From: MADRE2 sp964397015
GTDB taxonomy: Bacteria > Desulfobacterota > Desulfobacteria > Desulfobacterales > Desulfobacteraceae
Length of the DNA: 26,390 nt
Direction: 5' to 3'
NCBI GenBank assembly: GCA_964397015.1
Contig: CAYNHL010000042.1
Span: forward strand, 1 to 26,390
Made by a program: the position numbers and the translations under genes. Each line of letters begins with the position of its first letter. The first letter of the stretch is position 1. Shown one piece after another: positions 7,368-14,543 of the stretch. The notes beneath the pieces are model-generated. The model worked only from the letters and a program-made list of their open reading frames with translations, searched no databases and was not told the DNA's origin.

Positions 7368-7825
7368 TGTCGGGCACAATGAAAACAAGAAAATATGTTT
7401 ACGCTCTTTCTCTTTTGTTTTTAACCCTTTCCGGGTTCGGTCAGATGCCGATTTTCAAACGCTATTATGTGGCGGATATTCCCGGCCTTGGATGGCTCGC
7501 CCAATTCTATGTCACCCACCACATGCATTATATTTCCGCCATGGTGCTCCTGGCCCTCGTGTTTTATATCCTGGTGGATTACGCGCTGCTGAGCTCCACA
7601 AGATTTATCCTGACCAGGTCCGGCGCTGTTAAAGCCATTCTGGTTTTCGTACTTGTTCTGAGCGGTGTTTTAATGGTGATCAAAAACCTGGAAGGGGTCT
7701 TTTTCCCTCACAACATGATTATCAGCCTGGACCTTGTGCACTTGGGCAGCGGCATGGGGCTTCTGGCAGCCAGCCTTTATACCCTGGTAAAAAGAAAAGC
7801 CTGGGTGGTTTTAAAAAACAGATAA
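7367..7825 (+). CDS. Four-helix cytochrome b-like membrane protein, partner of the Fe-S subunit
   Basis: A 152-residue integral membrane protein. Hydrophobic helices lie at about residues 10-28, 55-77, 88-106 and 118-141. Histidines at 51, 52 and 54 (THHMHY) before helix 2, and at 125 in DLVHLGSGMG of helix 4, are placed to bind b-type heme and resemble DUF4405-type or FdnI-like small cytochromes b. It has no signal peptide. Its ATG overlaps the stop of the Fe-S gene (TAATG), a strong sign of translational coupling and complex formation. I infer that it exchanges electrons between the membrane quinone pool and the exported Fe-S protein. Its 3' end overlaps the convergent CYTH gene by 15 bases. 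Heme binding is inferred. Confidence 0.75.
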   Translation: MSGTMKTRKYVYALSLLFLTLSGFGQMPIFKRYYVADIPGLGWLAQFYVTHHMHYISAMVLLALVFYILVDYALLSSTRFILTRSGAVKAILVFVLVLSGVLMVIKNLEGVFFPHNMIISLDLVHLGSGMGLLAASLYTLVKRKAWVVLKNR

Positions 7826-8302
7826 CCTTCTATCCTTCGGCCACGTGGTAAACGGCCGGTCTGTCAGGCTGGTGTTGTAGTAGTCAGGGTCACCCGTGAC
7901 CTCTTTTCCTATCCAGTCCGGCTTTTCAAATGCCTGGTCCCGGGATGACAACTCCACTTCAGCTATTTCAAGTCCTTTGTTTTCGCTGGAGAACACATCA
8001 ATGACCCATTGCGTGCCTTTGTGGGTTAAATGGTACCTGTCCTTTTCTATTACCGGCCGATGACAAAGATTTTCAAGAAGGGCCCGGGCATCTTCTAGCG
8101 GTATTTCATATTCAAATTCAAGCCCTGCTGCCCTGGTTTTTTCCCCTTTTATGGTCAAAAATCCAAGGTCATTACATGTGCGCACCCTGACAACCGCTTT
8201 TTTGTTTTTTTTTATATAGCCCTGTACGATATGGTCTGCAGGCTCGGCAGCCCGGCACGGATTGTACTTTAAGCGGAATTTTCTCTCTATTTCAATACCC
8301 AT
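7811..8302 (-). CDS. CYTH domain protein (triphosphate tunnel metalloenzyme family)
   Basis: A 163-residue CYTH domain. The signature ExExK appears at the very start as EIERK (Glu4, Glu6, Lys8). Further basic and acidic residues that line the tunnel in the family are seen in VVRVRTCND, LTIKGEKTR, FEYEIP and VIDVFSSENKGLEIAEVEL. Bacterial stand-alone members (the NE1496 and ygiF group) hydrolyse inorganic triphosphate or nucleotide triphosphates with Mg or Mn; a few are class IV adenylate cyclases, so the product is not certain. It starts 24 bases after the response regulator with no clear ribosome site, suggesting coupled translation from that gene. The 3' end overlaps the convergent cytochrome b gene by 15 bases. 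Confidence 0.87.
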   Translation of the reverse strand: MGIEIERKFRLKYNPCRAAEPADHIVQGYIKKNKKAVVRVRTCNDLGFLTIKGEKTRAAGLEFEYEIPLEDARALLENLCHRPVIEKDRYHLTHKGTQWVIDVFSSENKGLEIAEVELSSRDQAFEKPDWIGKEVTGDPDYYNTSLTDRPFTTWPKDRRLSVF

Positions 8303-8326
8303 GGGAAATACAGATGATACAGTTGA

Positions 8327-8716
8327 CTACATGAATTGAATTTTTTTAAGTTTTTCAGTCATCACTTCCTTGTTGAAGGGTTTTATGATGTAGCCGTCAC
8401 ATTTGCCCACACAGGCTTTTACCATGTCCACCTCTGCGTGGGATGTCACCATGAGGATTTTTGCCTTTTCATCTTCTTCAAGTCCCCGCTCTTCTTCAAG
8501 TTTTCTGACAGCTGCCAGAACCTCCGTGCCACTGATATCGGGCATGGAAATATCCAATGTGATCAGGTTGAACAGGTCCCAGTTCTCAAGGGCTGTTTTA
8601 ACGGCGCTGATGGCGGCTCTTCCATTTACGACCGCTTCGCATCGTCCGAGACCCTCAACGATTTTCATCATTTTCTTCCGGCTGACCAGTTCATCGTCAA
8701 CCACCAGTATTCTCAT
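8327..8716 (-). CDS. Single-domain CheY-like response regulator
   Basis: A 129-residue receiver domain with no output domain. All active-site residues are present: the acidic pair Asp7-Asp8, phosphoacceptor Asp55 in ITLDISMPD, Thr91 in LMVTSHAEVD and Lys112 in IIKPF. Stand-alone receivers act as phospho-relay intermediates or bind a partner protein such as a flagellar switch, kinase or diguanylate cyclase. No histidine kinase or chemotaxis gene is in the window, so its partner is unknown. It is first in a two-gene operon with the CYTH gene and has a well-formed promoter at 8749-8777. Confidence in the fold is very high. Confidence 0.93.
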   Translation of the reverse strand: MRILVVDDELVSRKKMMKIVEGLGRCEAVVNGRAAISAVKTALENWDLFNLITLDISMPDISGTEVLAAVRKLEEERGLEEDEKAKILMVTSHAEVDMVKACVGKCDGYIIKPFNKEVMTEKLKKIQFM

Positions 8717-8748
8717 GCTTATAGTCTCCCAGCGAATTGCTTATTATG

Positions 8749-8777
8749 TTTATACTGCTGATGCCGTTTTTTTTCAA
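8749..8777 (-). promoter_or_regulatory. Promoter of the response regulator/CYTH operon
   Basis: On the minus strand TTGAAA (8777-8772) is followed after 17 bases by TATAAA (8754-8749). Transcription would start near 8742, about 25 bases before the response regulator start. The eight-A run beginning in the -35 box also gives a bent-DNA context. Confidence 0.6.
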
Positions 8778-8796
8778 GTTAAAACTGGATACAGGT

Positions 8797-9657
8797 CTAC
8801 CGGCCGGATGCCATTGCCATGAATACTCCTGCCAGGATGATTGTTCCGGACAGCACCAGTCTCAGGCTCAAAGGTTCGTTCAAGAACAAAAGTCCTCCGA
8901 GTGCCGCAATGACCGGGACCGTCAGTTGAACAATGGCGGCCCGGGAGGCTGTAAGCCCTTTTAGGGCCGTATACCAGATTACGTATCCCGTTCCCGAGGC
9001 GAGACTGCCTGATAAAATGCCCATGAAAACACCGGTGCGTGTGATATGAATATGTGACATAAAAAAAAGCTGACAAAAAAGTATCATCGGCACAGCGTAA
9101 ATGAAATTCCAGGCCGTAGCGACAGTGGCATCCGGTACCCTGCGGCCCATAAGGGAGTAAACACCCCATGCAACCCCGGCTGTTGCCATGAGAACAGCTC
9201 CTTTGAACGAAGGGGCGCTCAGGCCGGGGAAAACCAGGTACAAAAGGCCTGAAACAGCCAGTAACAATCCGGTCCATTGCCACGGTGCCAGGCGTTCTCC
9301 TTTCAGCAGGCCGGTGATTATCATGGTTGACTGCACGGCGCCGAACAGTATCAGTGCCCCTGTCCCTGCGGACAGGCTCATATAGGCTGTGGAGAAGGTG
9401 ATGGCATAAAGTGTCAGCATGCTTGCCATTGTAATGCTGTCTTTGCCTGCCGGCCTTTTTTTTCCTGATGATGCCGCCAGGATAATGGCAAGAATGACCG
9501 CCCCGGAAACAATCCTGACAGAGGAAAAGGTGGCGGCATCGATCAGGCCCCGGTCCAGGGCAAAACGGCAGAAAAGGGAATTGGCTGCAAAGGCGGTCAT
9601 GGCGGCAGCCGTCAGGAAAAAGGTAACAACCGCAGTCCCGGGCCGTGTAAGTGTCAT
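8797..9657 (-). CDS. EamA-type drug/metabolite transporter (DMT superfamily)
   Basis: A 286-residue polytopic membrane protein with two EamA repeats, roughly residues 10-140 and 150-280, predicted as ten helices. Typical features are the helix-1 segment FAANSLFCRFAL, the loop SSVRIVSGAVIL, and in the second half the helix AAIVQLTVPVIAALGG with LFLNEPLSLRL, the usual end of EamA permeases. Substrates in this family range from amino acids to nucleotide-related metabolites and cannot be assigned here. I placed the start at 9657 because AAGGAAAGG lies just upstream and a longer frame would add a non-conserved 41-residue leader running into the divergent SAM hydrolase gene. Transcribed away from that gene with an 86-base gap. 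Confidence 0.87.
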   Translation of the reverse strand: MTLTRPGTAVVTFFLTAAAMTAFAANSLFCRFALDRGLIDAATFSSVRIVSGAVILAIILAASSGKKRPAGKDSITMASMLTLYAITFSTAYMSLSAGTGALILFGAVQSTMIITGLLKGERLAPWQWTGLLLAVSGLLYLVFPGLSAPSFKGAVLMATAGVAWGVYSLMGRRVPDATVATAWNFIYAVPMILFCQLFFMSHIHITRTGVFMGILSGSLASGTGYVIWYTALKGLTASRAAIVQLTVPVIAALGGLLFLNEPLSLRLVLSGTIILAGVFMAMASGR

Positions 9658-9743
9658 GATAAACCTTTCCTTAATTGAAAAAAATGTTCCGGTTTGTTTT
9701 GATTCCTGGTATGGTTCTGCATTAAACACAAAGCCGGCGGTAA

Positions 9744-10568
9744 ATGCAAATGAAAAAAAATGTTGAATCCATAACCCCATTGATTGCGCTGCTGACGGAT
9801 TTTGGACAGGACGACCATTATGCCGGTGTAATGAAAGGTGTCATCCTTGGCATCAATCCAGCTGCGCGTATAATTGACCTGTGCCACGGTATCTTGCCAC
9901 AGAACATTCTCGGCGCTGCGTATATGCTGTACGGCAGTTACCGGTATTTTCCCGAAAACACCATTTTCTGTGCAGTGGTGGACCCCGGGGTAGGGTCGGA
10001 CAGGAAAGCTTTGTGCATTAAAACCAGGGATTATCTCTTTGTCGGACCTGACAATGGTATCCTGTGGACGGCAGCAAGTGACAATGGTATCAAAGAGTGC
10101 ATCTGCCTGACACGGGAATGTTTTTTTCTGGATTCAATATCCACCACGTTTCACGGCCGTGATATTTTTGCACCGGTCTGCGCCCACCTGTCATCAGGTG
10201 TTTTGGCAAATCAGATGGGAGAACCGGTATCCCACCCGGTTGAGTTGGATTTCATGCAGCCTCGTCCGGTTACTGGAGGATATGAACTCACGGTTTTACA
10301 TGTGGACCGGTTCGGTAACCTGGTATTGAATCTCAGTGTAAAGGACATTGCCCTGGCATCAAAACCAGTGTTTCATCTGACAATAAAAGGCACAGTGATA
10401 ACAAGGCTGTATCATGCTTATGCTTTAGCGCCGGATGATGGCCTGTTTGTAATTTCAGGCAGTTCAGGATTTTTTGAGATCAGTAGAAAAAACAGCAGTG
10501 CCGCAAAGGCGCTTGGCGCCGCAGCCGGCGACAAGGCTCTTTTTAGCGGCGCAGTGTGCGCCGGCTGA
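9744..10568 (+). CDS. SAM hydroxide adenosyltransferase family protein (SAM hydrolase, DUF62)
   Basis: A 274-residue protein of the family that includes the fluorinase and chlorinase folds. It begins with LIALLTDFGQDDHYAGVMKG, holding the conserved TDFG(x)DxxYxG motif. VVDPGVGSDRKALC and FVGPDNGIL are the next family motifs, and FHGRDIFAPVCAHL plus VDRFGNLVLN mark the C-terminal half. Characterised members split S-adenosylmethionine to adenosine and methionine using water or hydroxide, in the cytoplasm. The usual bacterial length is 250-290. Two ATGs (9744 and 9750) are possible starts and neither has a strong ribosome site. It is likely a single-gene unit, with the kinase operon starting 86 bases downstream from its own promoter. 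Confidence 0.9.
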   Translation: MQMKKNVESITPLIALLTDFGQDDHYAGVMKGVILGINPAARIIDLCHGILPQNILGAAYMLYGSYRYFPENTIFCAVVDPGVGSDRKALCIKTRDYLFVGPDNGILWTAASDNGIKECICLTRECFFLDSISTTFHGRDIFAPVCAHLSSGVLANQMGEPVSHPVELDFMQPRPVTGGYELTVLHVDRFGNLVLNLSVKDIALASKPVFHLTIKGTVITRLYHAYALAPDDGLFVISGSSGFFEISRKNSSAAKALGAAAGDKALFSGAVCAG

Positions 10569-10579
10569 CAAAGAAAATC

Positions 10580-10608
10580 TTGACGGCATGATCCATGTAT
10601 TGTTATAA
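10580..10608 (+). promoter_or_regulatory. Promoter of the kinase-LysM-PP2C-FHA operon
   Basis: TTGACG at 10580-10585 is followed after 17 bases by TTATAA at 10603-10608. The start would be near 10615. The perfect palindrome ATGTTAACAT at 10626-10635 falls just inside the predicted transcript and could be an operator. Confidence 0.6.
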
Positions 10609-10654
10609 ATTTAATTTACCATGACATGTTAACATTTGGGAAACTATTGGTCCG

Positions 10655-12409
10655 ATGCCTCAATTCCAACCGGTAAATTTCGGAAAGTATTTTCTGCTGG
10701 ACAGGATTGCAACCGGCGGGATGGCCGAAGTTTTCAAGGCAAAGATTGTCGGGGATCACGGATTTGAAAAAATTGTGATCATCAAGACCCTGTTTCCCCA
10801 CCTTCAGACGGAACAGGAACTTGTGGATTCCTTTATCGAGGAAGCCAAGCTCGCCGCCCTTCTGCAGCATCCCAACGTTGTACAGATTTATGATTTCGGC
10901 AAAACGGAAGATTCTTACTTCATTGCAATGGAATACCTTCCGGGCATTAATTTAAGGCATATTCTGGACGTGGTGCAGCCTTTTCCGATGATGCCGGAAA
11001 CCGCTTTGTTCATTGCCCACCAGACATGCGCCGGGCTTCACTACGCCCATACCAGGACCAATGACGAGGAAATCCCCCTCGGGATAATTCACCGGGATGT
11101 CAGCCCTCCCAATATCCTGATCACTGACCAGGGCCAGCTTAAAATAATTGATTTCGGCATTGCCAAGGCCGCCAGCCAGAATACCTCCACCCAGATGGGC
11201 ATCATCAAGGGAAAAGTGGCTTACATGTCTCCTGAACAGGCCAGAGGAGAGATTATCGACCACCGCTCTGACATTTTTTCCGTCGGTATTATCCTCTATG
11301 AAATGGTTACAGGCCGGCCGCTGTATAAAGGAGATACGTCCGATATCCTTGAAAAAGCCAGGAATGCAGATTTTATTCCGGTGGAAACCGCCAATCCTGA
11401 CCTGCCAAAACCGATTTATGCCGTCATCAGAAGGGCCCTTGAAAAAGATGTTGACAGGAGGTACCCGTTTGCTGACGACATGATGGCGGATATTGACGAG
11501 TGCATGTCCCGCCTGGGAATACGTGCCTCAAATCACCGGCTTGCCATATTCCTGGAGCAGATTGACGGGAGGAGAACACCCAACAGGACCCAAAAAGCCA
11601 TAGATGATAAAAAAATGCCTCCGGACACCGGTGAAATTACCTCGGAATATGAAGATACAGTGGTTATAGATACCATGGAGCATGCACAGCCCGGCACCCG
11701 AAAACGTCCCCTGTATCTTCTGGCAGTCCTGGCCCTGGCCGTGATTGCAGGTGTTTTTATCCTGCATGCAGGTATTTCCGGCACTTTCTTGAACAGGACG
11801 GATCAACAGGTTCTGCCGGTTACAGCCCCTGAGCTCGAAGCAGCACAGCCCCTCGAGGATTCAGTGTCCCGGGCAGCGGTTGCATCCGTACCTGAAAAAG
11901 AAAACGCAGGTTCGACAGAACCTGTAAAACCGGAAACATCGGCCCTGGAAGCTTTGGATAAAAAGGAGTACCACGAAGCCGTTAACCATTTCGAGGTTCT
12001 TTTCAAGCAGGATCCATCCCAAAGGCAGGCATTGAAGCAACAGTATATCAAGGCGCTGCTCGGTGAAGCAGGCAGGCTTACACACTCTGCGGAATATGAC
12101 AATGCCAGGACTTTGTATCAAAAAATCATAGTCCTGGATGAACAGTGTGTGGATGCATTTTTCAATCTGGGGTATATTCATGCCAGGAACAGGGCTTTCA
12201 CACAGGCCGAGGCCATGTATCAAAAAGCGGTTGATCTTTCGCCCGAATACCTGGACGAGGCGTTGTTCAACCTGGCGGTTGTACAGGATCGACTGGGTAA
12301 AAAGGAAGCCGTGGCACTGAATCTGGTAAGGGCACACAGCATCAACCCGAAAAATACCCGGGTGGAGAAATATCTTGAAAAGTTCAATAAAAAGCATGGG
12401 AGTCAGTAA
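10655..12409 (+). CDS. Membrane Ser/Thr protein kinase with C-terminal TPR repeats
   Basis: A 584-residue Hanks-type kinase. The kinase domain spans about residues 11-285: glycine-rich loop IATGGMAEV (18-26), ATP lysine Lys44, catalytic loop HRDVSPPN (147-154), DFG at 166-168 and the APE-equivalent YMSPEQ (190-195). A juxtamembrane stretch (310-350) contains DTVVIDT. One membrane helix lies at about 352-372 and puts the remaining part in the periplasm. That part has an acidic linker and, from about residue 430, several TPR repeats, including AFFNLGYIHARNRAFTQAEA. The kinase is complete and probably active. The TPR part may sense a periplasmic partner such as the LysM lipoprotein encoded next. 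The start has only a weak ribosome site. Confidence 0.93.
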   Translation: MPQFQPVNFGKYFLLDRIATGGMAEVFKAKIVGDHGFEKIVIIKTLFPHLQTEQELVDSFIEEAKLAALLQHPNVVQIYDFGKTEDSYFIAMEYLPGINLRHILDVVQPFPMMPETALFIAHQTCAGLHYAHTRTNDEEIPLGIIHRDVSPPNILITDQGQLKIIDFGIAKAASQNTSTQMGIIKGKVAYMSPEQARGEIIDHRSDIFSVGIILYEMVTGRPLYKGDTSDILEKARNADFIPVETANPDLPKPIYAVIRRALEKDVDRRYPFADDMMADIDECMSRLGIRASNHRLAIFLEQIDGRRTPNRTQKAIDDKKMPPDTGEITSEYEDTVVIDTMEHAQPGTRKRPLYLLAVLALAVIAGVFILHAGISGTFLNRTDQQVLPVTAPELEAAQPLEDSVSRAAVASVPEKENAGSTEPVKPETSALEALDKKEYHEAVNHFEVLFKQDPSQRQALKQQYIKALLGEAGRLTHSAEYDNARTLYQKIIVLDEQCVDAFFNLGYIHARNRAFTQAEAMYQKAVDLSPEYLDEALFNLAVVQDRLGKKEAVALNLVRAHSINPKNTRVEKYLEKFNKKHGSQ

Positions 12410-12946
12410 ATGCGAATGACATCATGGCACAGCTTTTTGCTGGTATCTGTCTGTGCAGCATGCCTGCTGTTCCAGGGCTGTCTGCCCGAAAAGAAGGCCA
12501 GGCCTGTATCAGGACAGGAAAATGCATCCGCGATACCGCCTGATGCGACCCCGCAGACCCCTGAGACCCGGCCGTCCAGCGATCTTCCGGTGGACGGTGC
12601 CCGGGAAAAGGTCCCCCAGGAAGATCTTTTCCATGATGTTCGCTTTGAAGGTGAGACATTGTCCATTATAGCCAGGTGGTATACAGGCAGCATGAAAAAC
12701 TGGCAGTTGCTGGCAGAAGCCAATCCTGACATAAATCCACATATACTGAGACTTGACATGCGGATCAGGATTCCTCAAGAACTGCTCAAAACCCGTGATC
12801 CCATGCCTGAGACCTACCTGGACCAGTTTTATAAAAAGCCTGAGCCGGAGGATGAACAAACACCGGAACCACCGGATACCCAGGAACCCCCGGATACCCC
12901 GGATGATATCGAACTTTATGGCCCCAGGCCCTTCGGGGCCGAGTAA
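12410..12946 (+). CDS. LysM-domain lipoprotein
   Basis: A 178-residue exported protein. The N-terminus is a lipoprotein signal ending LLFQGC with the acylated Cys24; Phe at -3 is less common than Leu. The next residue is Leu, not Asp, which fits sorting to the outer membrane. Residues about 75-128 are a LysM domain (ETLSIIARWYTGSMKNWQLL, then IRIPQELL), which in this family binds the N-acetylglucosamine of peptidoglycan. The C-terminal 40 residues are Pro/Glu/Asp-rich with a PPDT-type repeat. The ATG directly abuts the kinase stop, with GGGAG inside the end of the kinase gene, so the two are coupled. I infer a cell-wall sensing or anchoring role for the kinase system. Confidence 0.87.
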   Translation: MRMTSWHSFLLVSVCAACLLFQGCLPEKKARPVSGQENASAIPPDATPQTPETRPSSDLPVDGAREKVPQEDLFHDVRFEGETLSIIARWYTGSMKNWQLLAEANPDINPHILRLDMRIRIPQELLKTRDPMPETYLDQFYKKPEPEDEQTPEPPDTQEPPDTPDDIELYGPRPFGAE

Positions 12947-12948
12947 CC

Positions 12949-13797
12949 ATGCTAAAACCCTTGAGACAGACCACCTTGTGTTCTGAATCCGCCGGCATCA
13001 GCGATGTCGGTAAAAAACGGCGCATCAACCAGGATGTCTGTTATATGAATGACGGCGCCGGGCTGTATATAGTTGCAGACGGCATGGGCGGGCAGCAGGC
13101 CGGAGATGTTGCAAGCCGTGTCGCGGTCGATACCCTACTGGGCTGGTATGGCCTTGAAGGTCGTGAATCATGCGGTTTCGAGCAGTTACCGCACCAGGAC
13201 AGCCTGTTGTCGGAACAGGCCGATCGGCTCGTAGCCGGCATTCAGGCAGCCAACAGTGCTGTACTTGAAAAAGCCCGGACACATTCACACCTGGCCGGGA
13301 TGGGTACCACAATGTCGGCTGTCAGGATTACCTGCAACACTGTCATAGTTGCCAATGTTGGAGACAGTCCTGTATTCCTGGTCAGGGATGGCAAAATTGA
13401 AACTCTCTCGGTCCCGCATTCCCTGTCAGCCAAATGCCCGGCTGACAATGAACTGTTCGGCAATGCAAAACATATGCTGACAAGGGCGGTCGGGGTCGAG
13501 GAAGAGGTCAGGGTGGATTCGTGTGAAATACAGGGGTATGAAAATGATATTGTTGTTTTATGTTCTGACGGCCTGAGCAATGTAGTTCAACCTGATACCA
13601 TACGGCAGGTGGCAGGTGACTGTTCCCCTGATGAGGCCTGTGCCCGGCTGGTGGAACTTGCCAATGAAAACGGTGGTCCGGACAATATCACTGTGGTGGT
13701 TGTCCGGATCAATGCAATGGGACCTGAAAAAAAACACTGGTTTGCAAGCCTTAAAAAATGGTTTATTACCGGGGATCAAGGATTGAAAAGGAAATGA
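12949..13797 (+). CDS. PP2C-type Ser/Thr protein phosphatase
   Basis: A 282-residue cytoplasmic PPM-family phosphatase. Metal-binding motifs are in order: DVGKKRRINQD at the start (with Gln where Glu is usual in the RxxNED motif), VADGMGGQQAGD, GMGTTMSAV, VANVGDSPVFLV, VLCSDGLSNVV and GGPDNITVVVV. It should remove phosphate from Ser/Thr residues written by the kinase two genes upstream, acting as the off switch. It begins two bases after the LysM gene and ends one base before the FHA gene. There is a short insert around residues 60-80 compared with compact bacterial Stp proteins. The C-terminal 20 residues are basic. Confidence 0.94.
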   Translation: MLKPLRQTTLCSESAGISDVGKKRRINQDVCYMNDGAGLYIVADGMGGQQAGDVASRVAVDTLLGWYGLEGRESCGFEQLPHQDSLLSEQADRLVAGIQAANSAVLEKARTHSHLAGMGTTMSAVRITCNTVIVANVGDSPVFLVRDGKIETLSVPHSLSAKCPADNELFGNAKHMLTRAVGVEEEVRVDSCEIQGYENDIVVLCSDGLSNVVQPDTIRQVAGDCSPDEACARLVELANENGGPDNITVVVVRINAMGPEKKHWFASLKKWFITGDQGLKRK

Positions 13798-13798
13798 C

Positions 13799-14530
13799 AT
13801 GGCACGCCTGATATTGAAATTCAAGGATGAAATCATGGATGAATACCCGCTGGACGGGATCAATTCACTGGCCATCGGACGGCGCTCATCAAACGATGTA
13901 GTGATTGTCAATCTGGCAGTTTCAGGGTTTCATGCCCAGATCATCCCCCAGGATGACAAGTTTATGCTCAAGGATCTTGACAGCAAGAACGGGACACTGC
14001 TCAACAAAAAACCCATCAAGACCGGCCTGCTTGAACCAGGCGACGAGATTACCATTGGAAAGCACACATTGATATTTGATGACGACCATGGAAATTCAGG
14101 CCTCAAAACATCGATGACGATGGAAAACACTCTTGTGTTTGAAAATCCCACAGAGGTCGTGGATCAGACCATGATCATAGATACCCGCAAACAATCTGCC
14201 CGTCCTGAAACTGGCCTGAAACATAAAGGGGTTATCCAGCTTTCCGGAACCGGTGAATCCATCCCCCTTGACAAACAGTTGATAAAAATCGGAAAAAACA
14301 AGGATGCGGACATTGTCGTGACCGGGCTGTCAGGCCTTCTGGCCGGAGATACGGCCGCCACCATCAGCCGGCGGCCGGATGGATACTATATAAGTGCAGG
14401 TGAAGGATTTCTGGTCCCCAAGGTGAGAAACAGCAAGCTGACAAAGGTGGTCAGGCTGCGTTCCGGAGATACCATCCGTATCGGATTTTTCAAGATGATC
14501 TTTTTTTCAGGAAAAAGGCCGTTTAAGTGA
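13799..14530 (+). CDS. FHA domain protein with a second degenerate FHA-like domain
   Basis: A 243-residue cytoplasmic protein. The first FHA domain spans about residues 3-95 and has the phosphothreonine pocket: LAIGRRSSND (24-33), VSGFHAQI with Ser42 and His45, and SKNGTLLN with Asn64. A second region at about 150-238 has the FHA strand pattern (LIKIGKNKDADIVV, then SGDTIRIGFFKMIFF) but lacks the Ser and His of the pocket, so it is probably structural. The linker (100-135) is Thr-rich, with NTLVF at 110-114 and QTMIIDT at 123-129. FHA domains read phosphothreonine; here the likely ligand is the kinase or the protein's own linker. AAAAGGAAA gives the ribosome site. Last gene of the operon. Confidence 0.92.
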   Translation: MARLILKFKDEIMDEYPLDGINSLAIGRRSSNDVVIVNLAVSGFHAQIIPQDDKFMLKDLDSKNGTLLNKKPIKTGLLEPGDEITIGKHTLIFDDDHGNSGLKTSMTMENTLVFENPTEVVDQTMIIDTRKQSARPETGLKHKGVIQLSGTGESIPLDKQLIKIGKNKDADIVVTGLSGLLAGDTAATISRRPDGYYISAGEGFLVPKVRNSKLTKVVRLRSGDTIRIGFFKMIFFSGKRPFK

Positions 14531-14543
14531 AAACAGGCCCCGG

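Noticed and set aside
12870..12910. Tandem CCGGATACCC-like repeats at the end of the LysM gene, considered as a regulatory or CRISPR-like repeat.
   Set aside because: They are in frame and encode the PPDT repeats of a Pro/Glu/Asp-rich tail, so protein composition explains them.
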